48,969 nucleotides of DNA from Bacillus badius NBRC 15713 (GTDB taxonomy: Bacteria > Bacillota > Bacilli > Bacillales > Domibacillaceae), in contig NZ_BCVF01000032.1 in assembly GCF_001591605.1 (NCBI RefSeq), positions 1 to 48,969 on the forward strand. The letters run 5' to 3'. Below, piece by piece: positions 21,323 through 31,573 of this stretch (positions are counted from its first letter, which is position 1; the number at the start of each line of letters is the position of its first letter). The position numbers were made by a program, and so were the translations under genes. The notes below the pieces were generated by a model, which worked only from the letters and a program-made list of their open reading frames with translations, was not told where the DNA came from and did not search any database.

Positions 21323-21422
21323 ATGTGTGAAAGCAGGGAGGAATATAATTAAGCGTATAATTTCTGCTTCATGTGCGTTATACTTAAATTAATTTAGTGA
21401 AGAAAAATTTGAGGTGCAGAAA

Positions 21423-21989
21423 ATGAAGCTAGTTGTTGGTCTCGGCAACCCGGGAGCAAAATATGCAGGTACGAGGCATAATATCGGTTTTGATGTCATT
21501 GAAGAATTAGCCGAGCGTTTTCATTCCCCGCTTACAGAAGCAAAACACAAAGGCATTTACACAATTGTGCGGAAGGGAACAGAAAAAGCCATTTTGCTTA
21601 AGCCGCTTACATATATGAATTTATCGGGGGAAAGCATCGGAGAGGTCATGCGATATTATGATATAGCGACAGACGATGTGGTGGTCATTTATGATGACTT
21701 AGACTTGCCGGCCGGGCGCATCCGCCTCCGCCAAAAGGGCAGTGCTGGCGGACATAATGGGATCAAGTCAACTATTTCCCATTTGGGCACGCCAAACTTC
21801 AACCGCATCCGTATTGGGATTGACCGTCCGGTTCCGCCTATGAAGGTTGTGGATTATGTGTTAGGGAGATTTACGGAAGATGAGCAGCAAAAAATGAAAC
21901 AGGCCGTTGCAAAAAGTGCAGATGCTGTGGAGGCTTGGCTGGAGAAGCCGTTTCTGGAAGTAATGAATGAATATAATATCCAAACATGA
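21423..21989 (+). CDS. pth: Peptidyl-tRNA hydrolase (SpoVC)
   Basis: Recycles tRNA from peptidyl-tRNA released during abortive translation; called spoVC in B. subtilis because of a sporulation allele. In the 188-residue protein GLGNPGAKY and TRHNIGF carry the catalytic His (near residue 20), and YDDLDLPAGRIRLR and GSAGGHNGIKS are signature blocks. The ATG at 21423 follows GAGGTG at the right distance; the GTG at 21414 overlaps the ribosome site. fin starts 70 bases downstream. Confidence 0.96.
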   Translation: MKLVVGLGNPGAKYAGTRHNIGFDVIEELAERFHSPLTEAKHKGIYTIVRKGTEKAILLKPLTYMNLSGESIGEVMRYYDIATDDVVVIYDDLDLPAGRIRLRQKGSAGGHNGIKSTISHLGTPNFNRIRIGIDRPVPPMKVVDYVLGRFTEDEQQKMKQAVAKSADAVEAWLEKPFLEVMNEYNIQT

Positions 21990-22059
21990 ATAAATGGTGC
22001 CTTCTCTGCCTATACTAACGTTAATACATAACGGTGGTTAGCAGCAAAGGAGGACACAC

Positions 22060-22290
22060 ATGGCCATTCATTACGTTTGCCGCCATTGCGGCACAGCAGT
22101 TGGCAGCCTTAAACAGCCGGTCGTTTCCAGTCGGCAGCTTGGCATTCATGCCCTGACGGAGGACGAGAGGATCGAAATGGTTCAATATGATTCAGAAGGA
22201 AATGTGACGATCAAAACGATATGTGAAGATTGCGAGGAATCTCTGCAAAGGAATCCCGATTTTCATGAATATGATTATTTTATACATTAA
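22060..22290 (+). CDS. fin: Anti-sigma-F factor Fin (YabK)
   Basis: In B. subtilis Fin binds sigma-F late in engulfment and helps the switch to sigma-G in the forespore. The 76-residue product has paired cysteines CRHC (near 8-11) and CEDC (near 54-57), and the C-terminal RNPDFHEYDYFI is conserved. ATG after AAAGGAGG. It is the second anti-sigma factor of the window, with csfB. I could not read a sigma-F or sigma-G promoter upstream with confidence. Confidence 0.93.
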   Translation: MAIHYVCRHCGTAVGSLKQPVVSSRQLGIHALTEDERIEMVQYDSEGNVTIKTICEDCEESLQRNPDFHEYDYFIH

Positions 22291-22294
22291 AACA

Positions 22295-22322
22295 GCTTTG
22301 GATAGCGATCCAAAGCATTTTT
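22295..22322 (+). terminator. fin terminator
   Basis: GCTTTGGAT (22295-22303) pairs with ATCCAAAGC (22308-22316) around a 4-base loop, followed by ATTTTT. Confidence 0.88.
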
Positions 22323-22401
22323 CTGTTTTCCACCGGGGCCATATACAGAAAGCCCTGGCTGAACGGACAGTTAAGCGTCCATTTAAGGGGAGGAAGAAAG
22401 C

Positions 22402-25400
22402 GTGAATAGTTTACAACAGATTCTCTTACAGAACAATGACATTCAATCTATATTCGAGGGGATATCAGGAGGGCTAAAGGAGCAGCTGGCAGCGGGACTT
22501 TCAGGGTCATCACGGGCGCTGTTCATTGCGGCGTCCTATGAAAAAACAGGCAAGCCGATTATTGTAGTGACGTACAACCTGCTGCAGGCGCAAAAGCTAT
22601 ATGACGATTTGGTTCAGTTTATCGACGAACAAGAGGTGTATTTATACGCTGCTAATGAATTAATAGCAGCGGAAATCAGCGTGGCCAGTCCTGAACTGCG
22701 TGCCCAGCGGATTGAAGTAATGAATCATATGGTGCATCGGGAAAAAGGTGTCTATATTGTTCCGGTGGCCGGATTGCGCAAGCTCCTCCCTCCAAAAGAG
22801 AGATGGGCCAGTTTGCAGAGGACGATTGCCGTGGGTGAAGAAGTTCATTTAGAGGAACTGATTCATCAATTTGTCCAAATGGGCTACCAGCGTACCGATA
22901 TGGTCTATGCTCCGGGTGAATTCAGTCTGCGCGGCGGCATTATCGATATTTATCCATTAACGATTGAGCATCCTGTACGTATTGAGCTATTTGATACAGA
23001 AGTGGATTCGATCCGTACATTTTCCATGGAAAATCAGCGTTCCATTGAGAACAAATCTACTATTGAAATTGGTCCGGTGACGGAAACACCTTATTCTCCA
23101 GAGCAGCTTGTGATCTTGTCTCAAAGGCTGGAAGAAGCTTTGCAAGAATCACTGAAAAAAGTAAAGAAAGCGGAAACGAAACAGCTGATTCAAGAAAACA
23201 TCGGCTTTGAGATCGACCGGCTGAAACAAGGGATACCGATTGAAGGGCTAACGAAATATACTGCTCTGCTCTATGAAAATTCGATGAATTTAACCGATTA
23301 CTTACCGCAAAACGGCCTTGTCTTTTTTGATGAAATTAGCCGGATCACTGAAATGAATGACTCCCTTCAGCAAGAGGAAGCGGAATGGTATACAGGTTTG
23401 CTGGAAGAAGGCAAGATCATCCATGATATTAAGCTTTCTTATCACTTTACAGAGGCTTTATCTACTATCCGCCAGCCGATTATTTATCTAGCTTTATTTT
23501 TGCGGCAAGTGGCTCATACGAAGCCGGAGAACATCGTCAATTTCTCTTCGCGGCCGATGCAGGATTTTCACGGACAGATGAATGTTCTCCATGCGGAGGT
23601 AGAGCGGTGGAAGAAGCTTGGAATGACTGTGGTGTTTCTCGGTGAAAATGAGGAGAGGATTGCCAAGGTTCAGCGAGTTTTAGCAGATTATGAGATTGAA
23701 GCCGCTAGTTCGCTAGAGAGAAACAGCATCATTCCGCAGGCAGTGCAAGTAGCCCGCGGCACATTAACAGCCGGTTTTGAATTTCCGGCTTTGCATCTTG
23801 CGGTCATTACCGAGCAGGAGCTTTTCAATAAAAAGCCAAAAAGAAGCAAACGCCGGCAAAAGCTGTCTAACGCCGAGCGGATTAAAAGCTATTCCGAGCT
23901 AAAGCCAGGAGATTATGTGGTGCATGTAAACCACGGGATCGGAAAATATTTAGGTATCGAGACACTCCAAATTAAAGGGGTGCACAAAGACTATTTAAAT
24001 ATTAAATATCAAGGAACAGACCAGCTTTATGTTCCGGTAGAACAAATTGAACTGGTCCAGAAGTATGTCGGTTCGGAAGGAAAAGAGCCGAAGGTATATA
24101 AATTGGGCGGCAGTGAATGGAAACGGGTAAAAAATAAAGTTCAGTCTTCTGTGCAGGATATTGCCGATGACTTAATCAAGCTTTATGCCGAAAGGGAAGC
24201 GGCTAAAGGCTATGCCTTTTCTCCTGATGGCGAAATGCAGCGGGAGTTTGAATCATCCTTTCCATATGAAGAAACGGAAGATCAGCTGCGCTCCATTAAT
24301 GAAATTAAAATAGACATGGAAAAAGAGCGGCCGATGGATCGTCTTCTGTGCGGAGATGTCGGCTACGGGAAAACAGAGGTAGCCATCCGGGCAGCTTTCA
24401 AAGCGATTGCCGATGAAAAACAAGTTGCCTTCCTTGTGCCGACCACCATCCTTGCCCAGCAGCACTTTGAAACGATGAGCGAGCGTTTCCGCGACTTTCC
24501 TGTCGAGATTGGCTTGCTGAGCCGCTTCCGTTCAAGAAAGCAACAGACGGAAACGATTAAGGGGCTTAAAAGCGGCACGGTGGACATTGTGGTCGGAACG
24601 CATCGCCTTTTATCCAAGGATATTCAATACAACGATCTCGGCCTGTTAATCGTCGATGAGGAGCAGCGCTTTGGGGTAACGCATAAAGAGAAAATTAAGC
24701 AGCTGAAGACAAATATAGATGTCTTAACATTAACAGCTACACCTATTCCGCGAACCCTCCATATGTCGATGCTCGGCGTGCGGGATTTATCTGTCATTGA
24801 AACGCCGCCGGAAAACCGTTTTCCGGTGCAGACCTATGTCGCTGAGCTTAACCCTGCTTTAATCCGCGAAGCCATTGAGCGGGAGCTTGCCCGGGAAGGA
24901 CAAGTGTTTTATCTATATAATCGCGTAGAGGATATTGAGCGCAAGGCTGACGAAATTGCCATGCTTGTGCCTGATGCCAGGGTGGCGTATGCTCATGGGC
25001 AAATGACCGAACGGGAACTGGAAACGGTTATTTTAAGTTTTCTGGAAGGAGAATTTGATGTTCTCGTCACCACGACTATCATTGAAACAGGTGTGGATAT
25101 ACCGAATGTCAATACGCTCATTGTCCATGACGCCGACCGGATGGGCTTGTCCCAGCTGTACCAGATCCGCGGCCGTGTCGGGCGCTCCAACCGGGTAGCT
25201 TATGCCTACTTCATGTACCGCAAAGATAAGGTGCTATCGGAACAGGCGGAGAAGCGTTTGCAAGCAATCAAGGAATTCACCGAGCTTGGCTCCGGATTTA
25301 AAATTGCGATGCGCGACTTATCCATCCGCGGCGCAGGGAATTTGCTCGGTTCTCAGCAGCATGGATTTATCGATTCCGTCGGCTTCGATTTATATTCTCA

Positions 25401-25917
25401 AATGCTGAAGGAAGCAATCGAACAAAAGCAAGGCACCGACAAAAAAGAAGCGGCGCCTTCATTCGAAGCAGAAATTTCAATTGATGCCTATATCCCGGAT
25501 GCTTACATTAAAGACAGCCGCCAGAAAATTGAGATGTATAAACGGTTCCGCAGCATTGAATCCTTAGAAGAGGCAGAGGAACTGAAAGAAGAAATGATCG
25601 ACCGCTTTGGGGATTATCCGCGGGAGGTGGAAGACCTCTTTAAAGTGGCTGAAATGAAAGTGTACGCTGCAGCTGCTCAGCTGGAATTAATTAAACAGGA
25701 AAAAGAATCCGTCTATATATTGATGAACGAAGCCGGCACGAAGGAAATCGACGGTTCGAAAGTGTTTGCAATATGCAACAAGCACGGCCGCTCAGTCGGC
25801 TTGGGCATGGAAGACAATAAGCTGAAGATGACCATCGACAGCCGAAATATGACAACCGATACATGGTTTGAAATGGCTTTTGATATCATAAAAAATCTGG
25901 AAACTGCGAAAAAATAG
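22402..25917 (+). CDS. mfd: Transcription-repair coupling factor Mfd
   Basis: Removes RNA polymerase stalled at DNA lesions and recruits UvrA. The 1171-residue protein shows a UvrB-homology module (roughly 1-350), the RNA-polymerase-interacting CarD-like domain around [18 protein letters not shown] (near 500), the translocase motifs GDVGYGKTE (Walker A), VDEEQRFG (motif II), [10 protein letters not shown] and QIRGRVGRS, and a C-terminal regulatory domain. GTG start after GGGGAGG; length is close to B. subtilis Mfd. Confidence 0.97.
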   Translation: MNSLQQILLQNNDIQSIFEGISGGLKEQLAAGLSGSSRALFIAASYEKTGKPIIVVTYNLLQAQKLYDDLVQFIDEQEVYLYAANELIAAEISVASPELRAQRIEVMNHMVHREKGVYIVPVAGLRKLLPPKERWASLQRTIAVGEEVHLEELIHQFVQMGYQRTDMVYAPGEFSLRGGIIDIYPLTIEHPVRIELFDTEVDSIRTFSMENQRSIENKSTIEIGPVTETPYSPEQLVILSQRLEEALQESLKKVKKAETKQLIQENIGFEIDRLKQGIPIEGLTKYTALLYENSMNLTDYLPQNGLVFFDEISRITEMNDSLQQEEAEWYTGLLEEGKIIHDIKLSYHFTEALSTIRQPIIYLALFLRQVAHTKPENIVNFSSRPMQDFHGQMNVLHAEVERWKKLGMTVVFLGENEERIAKVQRVLADYEIEAASSLERNSIIPQAVQVARGTLTAGFEFPALHLAVITEQELFNKKPKRSKRRQKLSNAERIKSYSELKPGDYVVHVNHGIGKYLGIETLQIKGVHKDYLNIKYQGTDQLYVPVEQIELVQKYVGSEGKEPKVYKLGGSEWKRVKNKVQSSVQDIADDLIKLYAEREAAKGYAFSPDGEMQREFESSFPYEETEDQLRSINEIKIDMEKERPMDRLLCGDVGYGKTEVAIRAAFKAIADEKQVAFLVPTTILAQQHFETMSERFRDFPVEIGLLSRFRSRKQQTETIKGLKSGTVDIVVGTHRLLSKDIQYNDLGLLIVDEEQRFGVTHKEKIKQLKTNIDVLTLTATPIPRTLHMSMLGVRDLSVIETPPENRFPVQTYVAELNPALIREAIERELAREGQVFYLYNRVEDIERKADEIAMLVPDARVAYAHGQMTERELETVILSFLEGEFDVLVTTTIIETGVDIPNVNTLIVHDADRMGLSQLYQIRGRVGRSNRVAYAYFMYRKDKVLSEQAEKRLQAIKEFTELGSGFKIAMRDLSIRGAGNLLGSQQHGFIDSVGFDLYSQMLKEAIEQKQGTDKKEAAPSFEAEISIDAYIPDAYIKDSRQKIEMYKRFRSIESLEEAEELKEEMIDRFGDYPREVEDLFKVAEMKVYAAAAQLELIKQEKESVYILMNEAGTKEIDGSKVFAICNKHGRSVGLGMEDNKLKMTIDSRNMTTDTWFEMAFDIIKNLETAKK

Positions 25918-25937
25918 AGGGAAAAACACAACAAAAT

Positions 25938-25966
25938 GTATAGAACTTCCCAGATGATAAATAATA
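25938..25966 (+). promoter_or_regulatory. Possible sigma-G promoter of spoVT
   Basis: GTATA (25938-25942) and AATAATA (25960-25966) are 17 bases apart, approximating the sigma-G consensus GYATR / CATNNTA with one mismatch in the -10. spoVT is a sigma-G gene in B. subtilis. Confidence 0.35.
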
Positions 25967-26048
25967 ACAATCACAGGGGCAATGCCATCGGTCTCGTGTC
26001 GCTGGTCCATTGTCAATTAATCATCTGAGGAAAGTGAGGCAACATAAG

Positions 26049-26585
26049 ATGAAAGCAACTGGTATCGTTCGTCGAATCGACGATTTAGGACGGGTCGTCA
26101 TTCCAAAGGAAATCCGCCGTACATTAAGGATCAGGGAAGGAGACCCGCTGGAGATTTTCGTTGATCGGGATGGGGAAGTTATTTTAAAGAAATACTCTCC
26201 TATTAGTGAACTAGGCGACTTTGCTGAAGAATATGCAGAGGCCTTGCATGACAGTCTGAACTCGGCTGTATTAATTTGTGACCGCGATGCGATTATTTCT
26301 GCTGCCGGAGTATCCAAAAAAGAATACGTGAATAAAAGCATTGGCGAAGTGATCGAAAAGGCAATGGATGATCGGCAAAGCATGCTGCACCATCCGCAGG
26401 CGCAGGTGTCATTCGTAGACGGACGTGAAGAAAAGGTGCAATCGTATACGCTTGCTCCCATTATTGCAGGCGGAGACCCAATCGGCGTTGTTGTTATTTT
26501 CTCTGATGAACGAGCGATCGGAGAAGTAGAGCGGAAATCCGCCGAAACCGCCGCCAGCTTTTTAGCTAAGCAAATGGAAAGTTAA
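26049..26585 (+). CDS. spoVT: Stage V sporulation regulator SpoVT
   Basis: Forespore transcription factor that adjusts sigma-G dependent genes. The 178-residue protein has an AbrB-like swapped-hairpin N-terminus (MKATGIVRRIDDLGRVVIP, RRTLRIREGDPLEI) and a C-terminal GAF-type domain (about 60-178). The paralogy with abrB, also in this window, is plain. ATG at 26049 after GTGAGG; upstream in-frame starts lack a ribosome site. It has its own terminator. Confidence 0.96.
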   Translation: MKATGIVRRIDDLGRVVIPKEIRRTLRIREGDPLEIFVDRDGEVILKKYSPISELGDFAEEYAEALHDSLNSAVLICDRDAIISAAGVSKKEYVNKSIGEVIEKAMDDRQSMLHHPQAQVSFVDGREEKVQSYTLAPIIAGGDPIGVVVIFSDERAIGEVERKSAETAASFLAKQMES

Positions 26586-26592
26586 TCGGGAA

Positions 26593-26623
26593 GGGAAGCA
26601 GAAGAGAAGCTGCTTCCTTTTTT
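26593..26623 (+). terminator. spoVT terminator
   Basis: GGAAGCAG (26594-26601) pairs with CTGCTTCC (26610-26617) around an 8-base loop, followed by TTTTTT. Confidence 0.88.
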
Positions 26624-26638
26624 GATGAATGGCGATAT

Positions 26639-26697
26639 AAAAGCGCCAAGCTGCCGAACATTTGTCTGTCTGGGCAGAACAAGGCACTTGCGCTTTT
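26639..26697 (+). other. Two-part hairpin in the yabM leader
   Basis: AAAAGCGCCAAG (26639-26650) pairs with CTTGCGCTTTT (26687-26697) with one bulged base, and an adjacent inner CTGCC (26651-26655) pairs with GGCAG (26673-26677). It lies 48 bases before yabM. No T-tract follows except the TTTT in the stem. Role unknown. Confidence 0.4.
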
Positions 26698-26744
26698 CAG
26701 GGTAAATATATTAAGTTGAAGGCAGTATGTTTTAGAAGGGCAGA

Positions 26745-28337
26745 GTGTTGATAGTGCCATTGAAAGAAAAAAATTCATTGATGCGGGGAGCCGCTATTTT
26801 AACGATGGCGGCTATCTTTATAAAAGTTTTAAGTGCTGTGTACCGCGTCCCGTTTCAAAATATAGTGGGGGATATTGGCTTTTATATTTACCAGCAGATA
26901 TACCCCTTTTACGGGATTGCTACAGCCCTGGCTACATACGGGTTTCCGGTCGTTATTTCCAAGCTGGTAGCCGAATCGGGAGAGGACTTGCAGCGGCGCC
27001 GTGAGGTTATCCGGCTTTCTTACTGGGTGACAGCGGGCACAGGCATGTTGTTGTGGGCACTCGTCTTTTTTGGGTCAGAACGAATCGCCAATCAAATGGG
27101 AGACCCCTCTTTACAGCCGCTCCTTCAAATTGTGGCCTTCTCCTTTCTTTTTATTCCGTTTCTGACTGTATGGCGGGGAACGTTTCAGGGAGAGGGCAAT
27201 ATGGTGCCTACAGCTGTTTCACAAACAGTGGAACAATCTATCCGTGTCGGGGCGATCTTATTGTTTTCCTCTGTTTTGATTGGGAGAGGCGCTTCGCTTT
27301 ACACGGCGGGAGCAGGCGCCTTTGCCGGCTCTATAGCAGGCAGTGTCGCTGCTGTAGGGGTCTTGTTTTACTTTACGCGGAAACAAGGTCTGTCGGCGGG
27401 AAGAAAGGCAAAGCTTGATCGTTTAATCACGGGGAGAGACATTCGGCTGCTTTTTATCCAATCGGCTGCTATTTGTCTTTCAAGCATAGGGATTGTTTTG
27501 TTTCAGCTAATTGATTCTTTTAATTTATACGATGGGCTTCTTAAAGCAGGCATGGATGAGTGGGGAGCAAAAATTGCCAAGGGCACTTACGACCGCGGTC
27601 AGCCGCTTTTGCAGCTTGGCACGACGGCCGCCGCTTCCCTGGCTTTAACCATTGTTCCGCTTGTGACATCCGCTTATCGCAGAAACCGGCAAGAGGAGCT
27701 CGACAACTGTATCCAGCTGGCGCTCAAAGCCAGCTTTGCCTTTGGCTTGGCAGCGACGGCCGGATTAATCAATATTATGGGAGCTGTTAATACCATGCTG
27801 TTTGAAAATAGCAGCGGCTCTTTTATTCTGTCTATTTTTTGTGCTTCTATTTTGTTTAGTTCACTTGCTCTTACATTGACAGGTATTTTACAGGGATTTG
27901 GAAATGATTTTATCCCGGCTCTCGCTGTATTAACAGGTCTTGTTTTCAAGTATATTGGAAATGCAGGGCTGATTCCCCGTTTCGGAGCAGCAGGAGCAGC
28001 CGCTGCTACGCTTTTTGCCTTTATATCGATTGCCGTTTTTCTGGGCATTTTTCTTAAGAAGAAGTGGAAGACCGTTTTGATCGAGAAAGCAGCAGCCGGC
28101 AAAGCTCTTTTTGCGGCTTTTTGCATGACGGCTGTGCTGCAGGCTTGGAAATGGCTTGTCGGCTATGCCTGGCCCCACGAAGAAAGCAGCCGGCTGGTCA
28201 TGACGCTTTTGGCGTTAAGCAGTGTTGCGATCGGAGCGTTTGTCTTTATTTATATCATTTTAAAACTAAAGCTTTTTACAAAAGAAGAACTTCAGCAAAT
28301 CCCGTTTGGCAGCCGGCTGAGCAAAAGGCTCAACTAA
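26745..28337 (+). CDS. yabM: MOP-superfamily lipid-linked polysaccharide flippase (YabM)
   Basis: Polytopic membrane protein (530 aa) of the MVF/polysaccharide transporter group to which SpoVB and YtgP/MurJ belong, with about 14 hydrophobic segments. The N-terminus AAIFIKVLSAVYRVPFQNIVGD and the FLTVWRGTFQGEGNM segment near residue 140 are family hallmarks. Such proteins flip lipid-linked glycans such as lipid II; the substrate of YabM is not known. The TTG at 26745 follows GAAGGGC; a second TTG at 26760 would also be plausible. Confidence 0.88.
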   Translation: MLIVPLKEKNSLMRGAAILTMAAIFIKVLSAVYRVPFQNIVGDIGFYIYQQIYPFYGIATALATYGFPVVISKLVAESGEDLQRRREVIRLSYWVTAGTGMLLWALVFFGSERIANQMGDPSLQPLLQIVAFSFLFIPFLTVWRGTFQGEGNMVPTAVSQTVEQSIRVGAILLFSSVLIGRGASLYTAGAGAFAGSIAGSVAAVGVLFYFTRKQGLSAGRKAKLDRLITGRDIRLLFIQSAAICLSSIGIVLFQLIDSFNLYDGLLKAGMDEWGAKIAKGTYDRGQPLLQLGTTAAASLALTIVPLVTSAYRRNRQEELDNCIQLALKASFAFGLAATAGLINIMGAVNTMLFENSSGSFILSIFCASILFSSLALTLTGILQGFGNDFIPALAVLTGLVFKYIGNAGLIPRFGAAGAAAATLFAFISIAVFLGIFLKKKWKTVLIEKAAAGKALFAAFCMTAVLQAWKWLVGYAWPHEESSRLVMTLLALSSVAIGAFVFIYIILKLKLFTKEELQQIPFGSRLSKRLN

Positions 28338-28373
28338 GCCATTCAAAAATCACAGTGGAAAGAGAGAGGAAAC

Positions 28374-29837
28374 ATGACGCCATCTATTACTATTGCCGGC
28401 CTTGGAGCCGGAGATATCAATCAGCTGCCTCTTGGCATATACAGATTATTATTAACAGCAGGAAAGGCTTTTGCCCGCACGCTTGACCATCCGGTGATTC
28501 ACGAGCTCCAGCAGGAAGGCATCCGCTTTGAAAGCTTAGACTATATGTATGAAAAGCATGATCAATTTGAGGCGGTCTATGAAGAGATTGCCGCTTTTCT
28601 AACAGAGAAAGCCGAGGAGCACGGCCATATTATTTACACGGTGCCGGGCCATCCGATTGTGGCTGAAAAGACAGTCCAGCTCTTGCTTGAGCAGAAGCAA
28701 GCAGGGACATTAGATGTAACGATTGCCGGCGGGCACAGCTTTCTGGATGATCTTTTCGCTTCTGTTGGGGCAGATCCGATCGAAGGCTTTCAATTTCTTG
28801 ACGGCACCGCTTTAAAAAAAGAAGACCTAAACATTTTTCAGCACATAGTTATTGCCCAAGTATATGATGCGTTCGTGGCCTCCGATGTGAAGTTGACATT
28901 GATGGATAAATATCCGGATGATTATCCTGTGACGATCGTGACGGCGGCTGGAAGTGCAAATGAACAAATAAAGCAGCTGCCTTTATATGAGCTGGACAGG
29001 CAAGTAACGCTGAATAACCTCACGTCTTTGTATGTGCCGCCTGTGCAAAAAGAAGAAGATACTTACAAAGAGTTTTCTGTACTGCGCCAAATTATTGCCG
29101 CCTTGCGCGGCCCGGACGGCTGTCCGTGGGATCGGGAGCAGACGCACCAATCTTTGAAAAAGTATTTAATAGAGGAAGCTTATGAGCTGCTGGAAGCAAT
29201 TGACCGTGAAGACGACGATCACATGGTTGAAGAGTTGGGGGATGTCCTGCTCCAAGTAATGCTGCATGCTCAAATTGGCGAGGACGAAGGCATGTTTTCG
29301 ATTGAAGATGTGATTCAATCTATTTCCCAGAAAATGATCCGCCGCCATCCCCATGTGTTTGGCGATGCGACGGCCGAAAATGCAGAGGCCGTCGTTTCGA
29401 ATTGGCAGAAGATTAAAAGTGAAGAAAAAGGGGGAGCCCCGTCTTTTCGGCTGGATGAAGTCGCTAAAGGGCAGCCGGCGGTGCTGCGGGCTTATGAATT
29501 GCAAAAAAAGGCGGCCAAATCAGGATTTGACTGGGATGACGCTGCCGGTGCGATGGAAAAGGTAATGGAAGAGTGGCAGGAATTCCTGGATGAGGTGAAG
29601 AATGAGGATAGCAGCAAACAACTCGATGAATTCGGTGATATTCTGTTCGCGCTGATTAACGTTGCCCGCTTTTATGATATTCATCCAGAGGAAGCCTTAG
29701 CAAAAGTAAATGAAAAGTTTTACCGCCGTTTTAACCATGTAGAAAAGAGCGTGAAAGAGAGCGGCCGGCCATTTGAGGATTTTTCATTGGATGAGCTGGA
29801 TGCTTTTTGGGACGAGGCAAAAAAATTAGGTTTATAA
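28374..29837 (+). CDS. mazG: Fused tetrapyrrole-methylase domain / MazG NTP pyrophosphohydrolase (YabN)
   Basis: Two-part protein (487 aa): an N-terminal tetrapyrrole methylase-like domain (about residues 1-210, with IAGLGAGDI and TVPGHPIVAEKT), then two MazG-type domains. The first MazG unit carries GCPWDREQTHQSL and EELGDVLLQV with its metal-binding EExxD pattern; the second ends DEFGDILFALINV. MazG hydrolyses non-canonical or damaged NTPs. The methylase half has no established role. ATG after AGAGAGGAA. Confidence 0.94.
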   Translation: MTPSITIAGLGAGDINQLPLGIYRLLLTAGKAFARTLDHPVIHELQQEGIRFESLDYMYEKHDQFEAVYEEIAAFLTEKAEEHGHIIYTVPGHPIVAEKTVQLLLEQKQAGTLDVTIAGGHSFLDDLFASVGADPIEGFQFLDGTALKKEDLNIFQHIVIAQVYDAFVASDVKLTLMDKYPDDYPVTIVTAAGSANEQIKQLPLYELDRQVTLNNLTSLYVPPVQKEEDTYKEFSVLRQIIAALRGPDGCPWDREQTHQSLKKYLIEEAYELLEAIDREDDDHMVEELGDVLLQVMLHAQIGEDEGMFSIEDVIQSISQKMIRRHPHVFGDATAENAEAVVSNWQKIKSEEKGGAPSFRLDEVAKGQPAVLRAYELQKKAAKSGFDWDDAAGAMEKVMEEWQEFLDEVKNEDSSKQLDEFGDILFALINVARFYDIHPEEALAKVNEKFYRRFNHVEKSVKESGRPFEDFSLDELDAFWDEAKKLGL

Positions 29838-29853
29838 AAAGGGAGAGAAGCAG

Positions 29854-30123
29854 ATGTCGACAATGAGACTAGATAAATTTTTAAAGGTTTCACGATTAAT
29901 TAAACGGAGAACATTAGCAAAGGAAGTAGCGGATCAAGGGAGAATCACTATTAATGGGACAACGGCAAAGGCCAGCTCTAACATCAAAGAAGGAGACGAG
30001 CTGTCTATTAGACTAGGTCAGCGCGTGCTGACTGTAAAGGTAGAAAAACTCCAGGAAACGACAAGAAAAGAAGAAGCAGCCGGCATGTATCAATTGCTGA
30101 AAGAAGAAAGAATCAACGAATAA
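29854..30123 (+). CDS. rqcP: RqcP (YabO), S4-domain ribosome quality-control factor
   Basis: A 89-residue S4 domain protein, MRLDKFLKVSRLIKRRTLAKE at the N-terminus. In B. subtilis it binds obstructed 50S subunits with RqcH and drives poly-alanine tail addition. The start ATG is at 29854 with GGGAGAG before it, 16 bases after mazG, so likely cotranscribed. Confidence 0.93.
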   Translation: MSTMRLDKFLKVSRLIKRRTLAKEVADQGRITINGTTAKASSNIKEGDELSIRLGQRVLTVKVEKLQETTRKEEAAGMYQLLKEERINE

Positions 30124-30174
30124 GCGAGGCCGGCCGCTTAAAAGACTGATAGGTTTAAATTTCTTCCTTCCCCT

Positions 30175-30202
30175 CATAGTTTTGCTCCTGCTTGCATACA
30201 TT
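30175..30202 (+). promoter_or_regulatory. Sigma-E promoter of yabP-yabQ
   Basis: CATACATT (30195-30202) matches the sigma-E -10 consensus CATACAHT, and TCATAGT (30175-30181) approximates the -35 KMATATT at a 13-base spacing. The yabP start is 39 bases downstream. yabP and yabQ are sigma-E genes in B. subtilis. Confidence 0.7.
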
Positions 30203-30241
30203 TAGTGGCAAAGCTTGTACTTTGCAGTGAGGGGGAGAAAG

Positions 30242-30541
30242 ATGAATCAGGAGTATGATTCGGTTAATAATCGCTCAACTGATGGCCATGATATTGTCAT
30301 GCAAGGCAGAAAGATCATGGAAATTACCGGAGTCAAACAAGTAGAAAGCTTCGACAGCGAGGAATTTTTACTGGTCACTGTCATGGGAATGCTCATTATA
30401 AAAGGTGAAAATCTGCAAATGAAAAACTTAGACGTAGACCGGGGGCTGGTGGCGATTAAAGGCCGCATCTCCAGCTTTGTCTACACAGATCAATCCACGG
30501 GCGATAAATCAAAAGGATTATTTAGTAAGTTGTTCAAATGA
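30242..30541 (+). CDS. yabP: Sporulation protein YabP
   Basis: YabP/YqfC family protein (99 aa), mother-cell expressed and associated with cortex formation in B. subtilis; the biochemical role is unknown. The beta-rich segment with GRKIMEITGVKQVESFDSEE and the MLIIKGENLQMKNL run are family hallmarks. ATG at 30242 after GAGGGGGAG. It overlaps yabQ by 4 bases. A sigma-E promoter lies upstream. Confidence 0.93.
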   Translation: MNQEYDSVNNRSTDGHDIVMQGRKIMEITGVKQVESFDSEEFLLVTVMGMLIIKGENLQMKNLDVDRGLVAIKGRISSFVYTDQSTGDKSKGLFSKLFK

Positions 30542-31149
30542 CGCTAACCGTTCAATTTGAAACGTTATTGTCGATGATCGCCATGGGGATTTTCTTTGGA
30601 GCATTCCTGGACACCTATCAAAGATTTTTAAAGCGGCAGACCCGGCCGCGAATCATTTCTTTTTTCACGGATATTGTGTTTTGGTGTGTATTTGGATTGT
30701 TAATCTTCTATTGCTTATACCGGGTGAATTTCGGAGAGATCCGCCTCTATTTGTTTCTGGCGCTTCTTTGTGGCTACTCAGCTTATCAGGCACTGTTCAA
30801 ACGACTGTATGCGCGGCTTCTTGAACAAGTTATTTTAACAGTAGTCAATCTTTTCTTATTTTTAAAGAAATGCTTTTATTTTCTCATTATCCTCCCAATT
30901 AAGCTCATCATCAAAGCAGTCCTTATTGTAACTGGTTTAATAGGAAAGACTTTGCTGCTTCTTGCCAAAACAGCCCTTTCCCTATTATTATTGGTAGGAA
31001 AGATTGTTTTCTCGCCTGTTTTCTTGGTTTGGCGCTTTTTTCCTGATAGAATACAAAAGAAAGCAGCTATTTTAAATGAGAAGCTGGCAGGATTTTTCTT
31101 ATTAGTCAAGAATACAGTTATCAATAAAGCAAATCGCTGGAAAAAATGA
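30538..31149 (+). CDS. yabQ: Sporulation protein YabQ (membrane)
   Basis: Membrane protein (203 aa) required for spore cortex formation in B. subtilis. About five hydrophobic segments are visible: near residues 7-24, 40-60, 69-86, 97-130 and 135-165. Start ATG overlaps the yabP stop (ATGA). Function beyond the cortex phenotype is unknown. Confidence 0.92.
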   Translation: MTLTVQFETLLSMIAMGIFFGAFLDTYQRFLKRQTRPRIISFFTDIVFWCVFGLLIFYCLYRVNFGEIRLYLFLALLCGYSAYQALFKRLYARLLEQVILTVVNLFLFLKKCFYFLIILPIKLIIKAVLIVTGLIGKTLLLLAKTALSLLLLVGKIVFSPVFLVWRFFPDRIQKKAAILNEKLAGFFLLVKNTVINKANRWKK

Positions 31150-31165
31150 GCCGGGAGGAAGGGAA

Positions 31166-31564
31166 ATGAGCGGTTTAAACAAACAAAAAGTAACTGCCTT
31201 GAAAAACGCCTTTGTCTTCAGCCGTGCGAGAAAAGACTTGTTTCTGGCAAGGCACAAAAAAAAGCTTTACAGAAGGCTGGGGGCCTTTATGATCGTAGCC
31301 CTGATTCTTTCTATTGGCTTGATGTCGACTCTTTACTCACGAACGGCCCATCTTGAAGAGCAAAAGCTTGCAAAGGAAGAAGCAGAGGCAACACTTGCAG
31401 AGTTAAAGCAGCAGCAGAAGCAATATGAAGAAGAATTGAAGAGGCTGGAAGACGATGAATACATCGCCGAGCTGGCCAGGAAAAAGTATTTTTTATCGGA
31501 TGATGGAGAGATTATCTTTAATATTCCTGAATCAGATGGGAACAGCGGGAAAAGTAAAGAATAA
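31166..31564 (+). CDS. divIC: Cell-division protein DivIC
   Basis: Bitopic division protein that forms a complex with FtsL and DivIB at the septum. In the 132-residue protein a basic cytoplasmic N-terminus (about 1-38) precedes one membrane span (FMIVALILSIGLMSTLY, about 39-57) and an extracytoplasmic coiled coil (EEQKLAKEEAEATLAELKQQ, about 65-100). The ELARKKYFLSDDGEIIFNIP segment is conserved. ATG after GGGAGGAAGGG. Confidence 0.95.
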   Translation: MSGLNKQKVTALKNAFVFSRARKDLFLARHKKKLYRRLGAFMIVALILSIGLMSTLYSRTAHLEEQKLAKEEAEATLAELKQQQKQYEEELKRLEDDEYIAELARKKYFLSDDGEIIFNIPESDGNSGKSKE

Positions 31565-31573
31565 GAAGGTATA

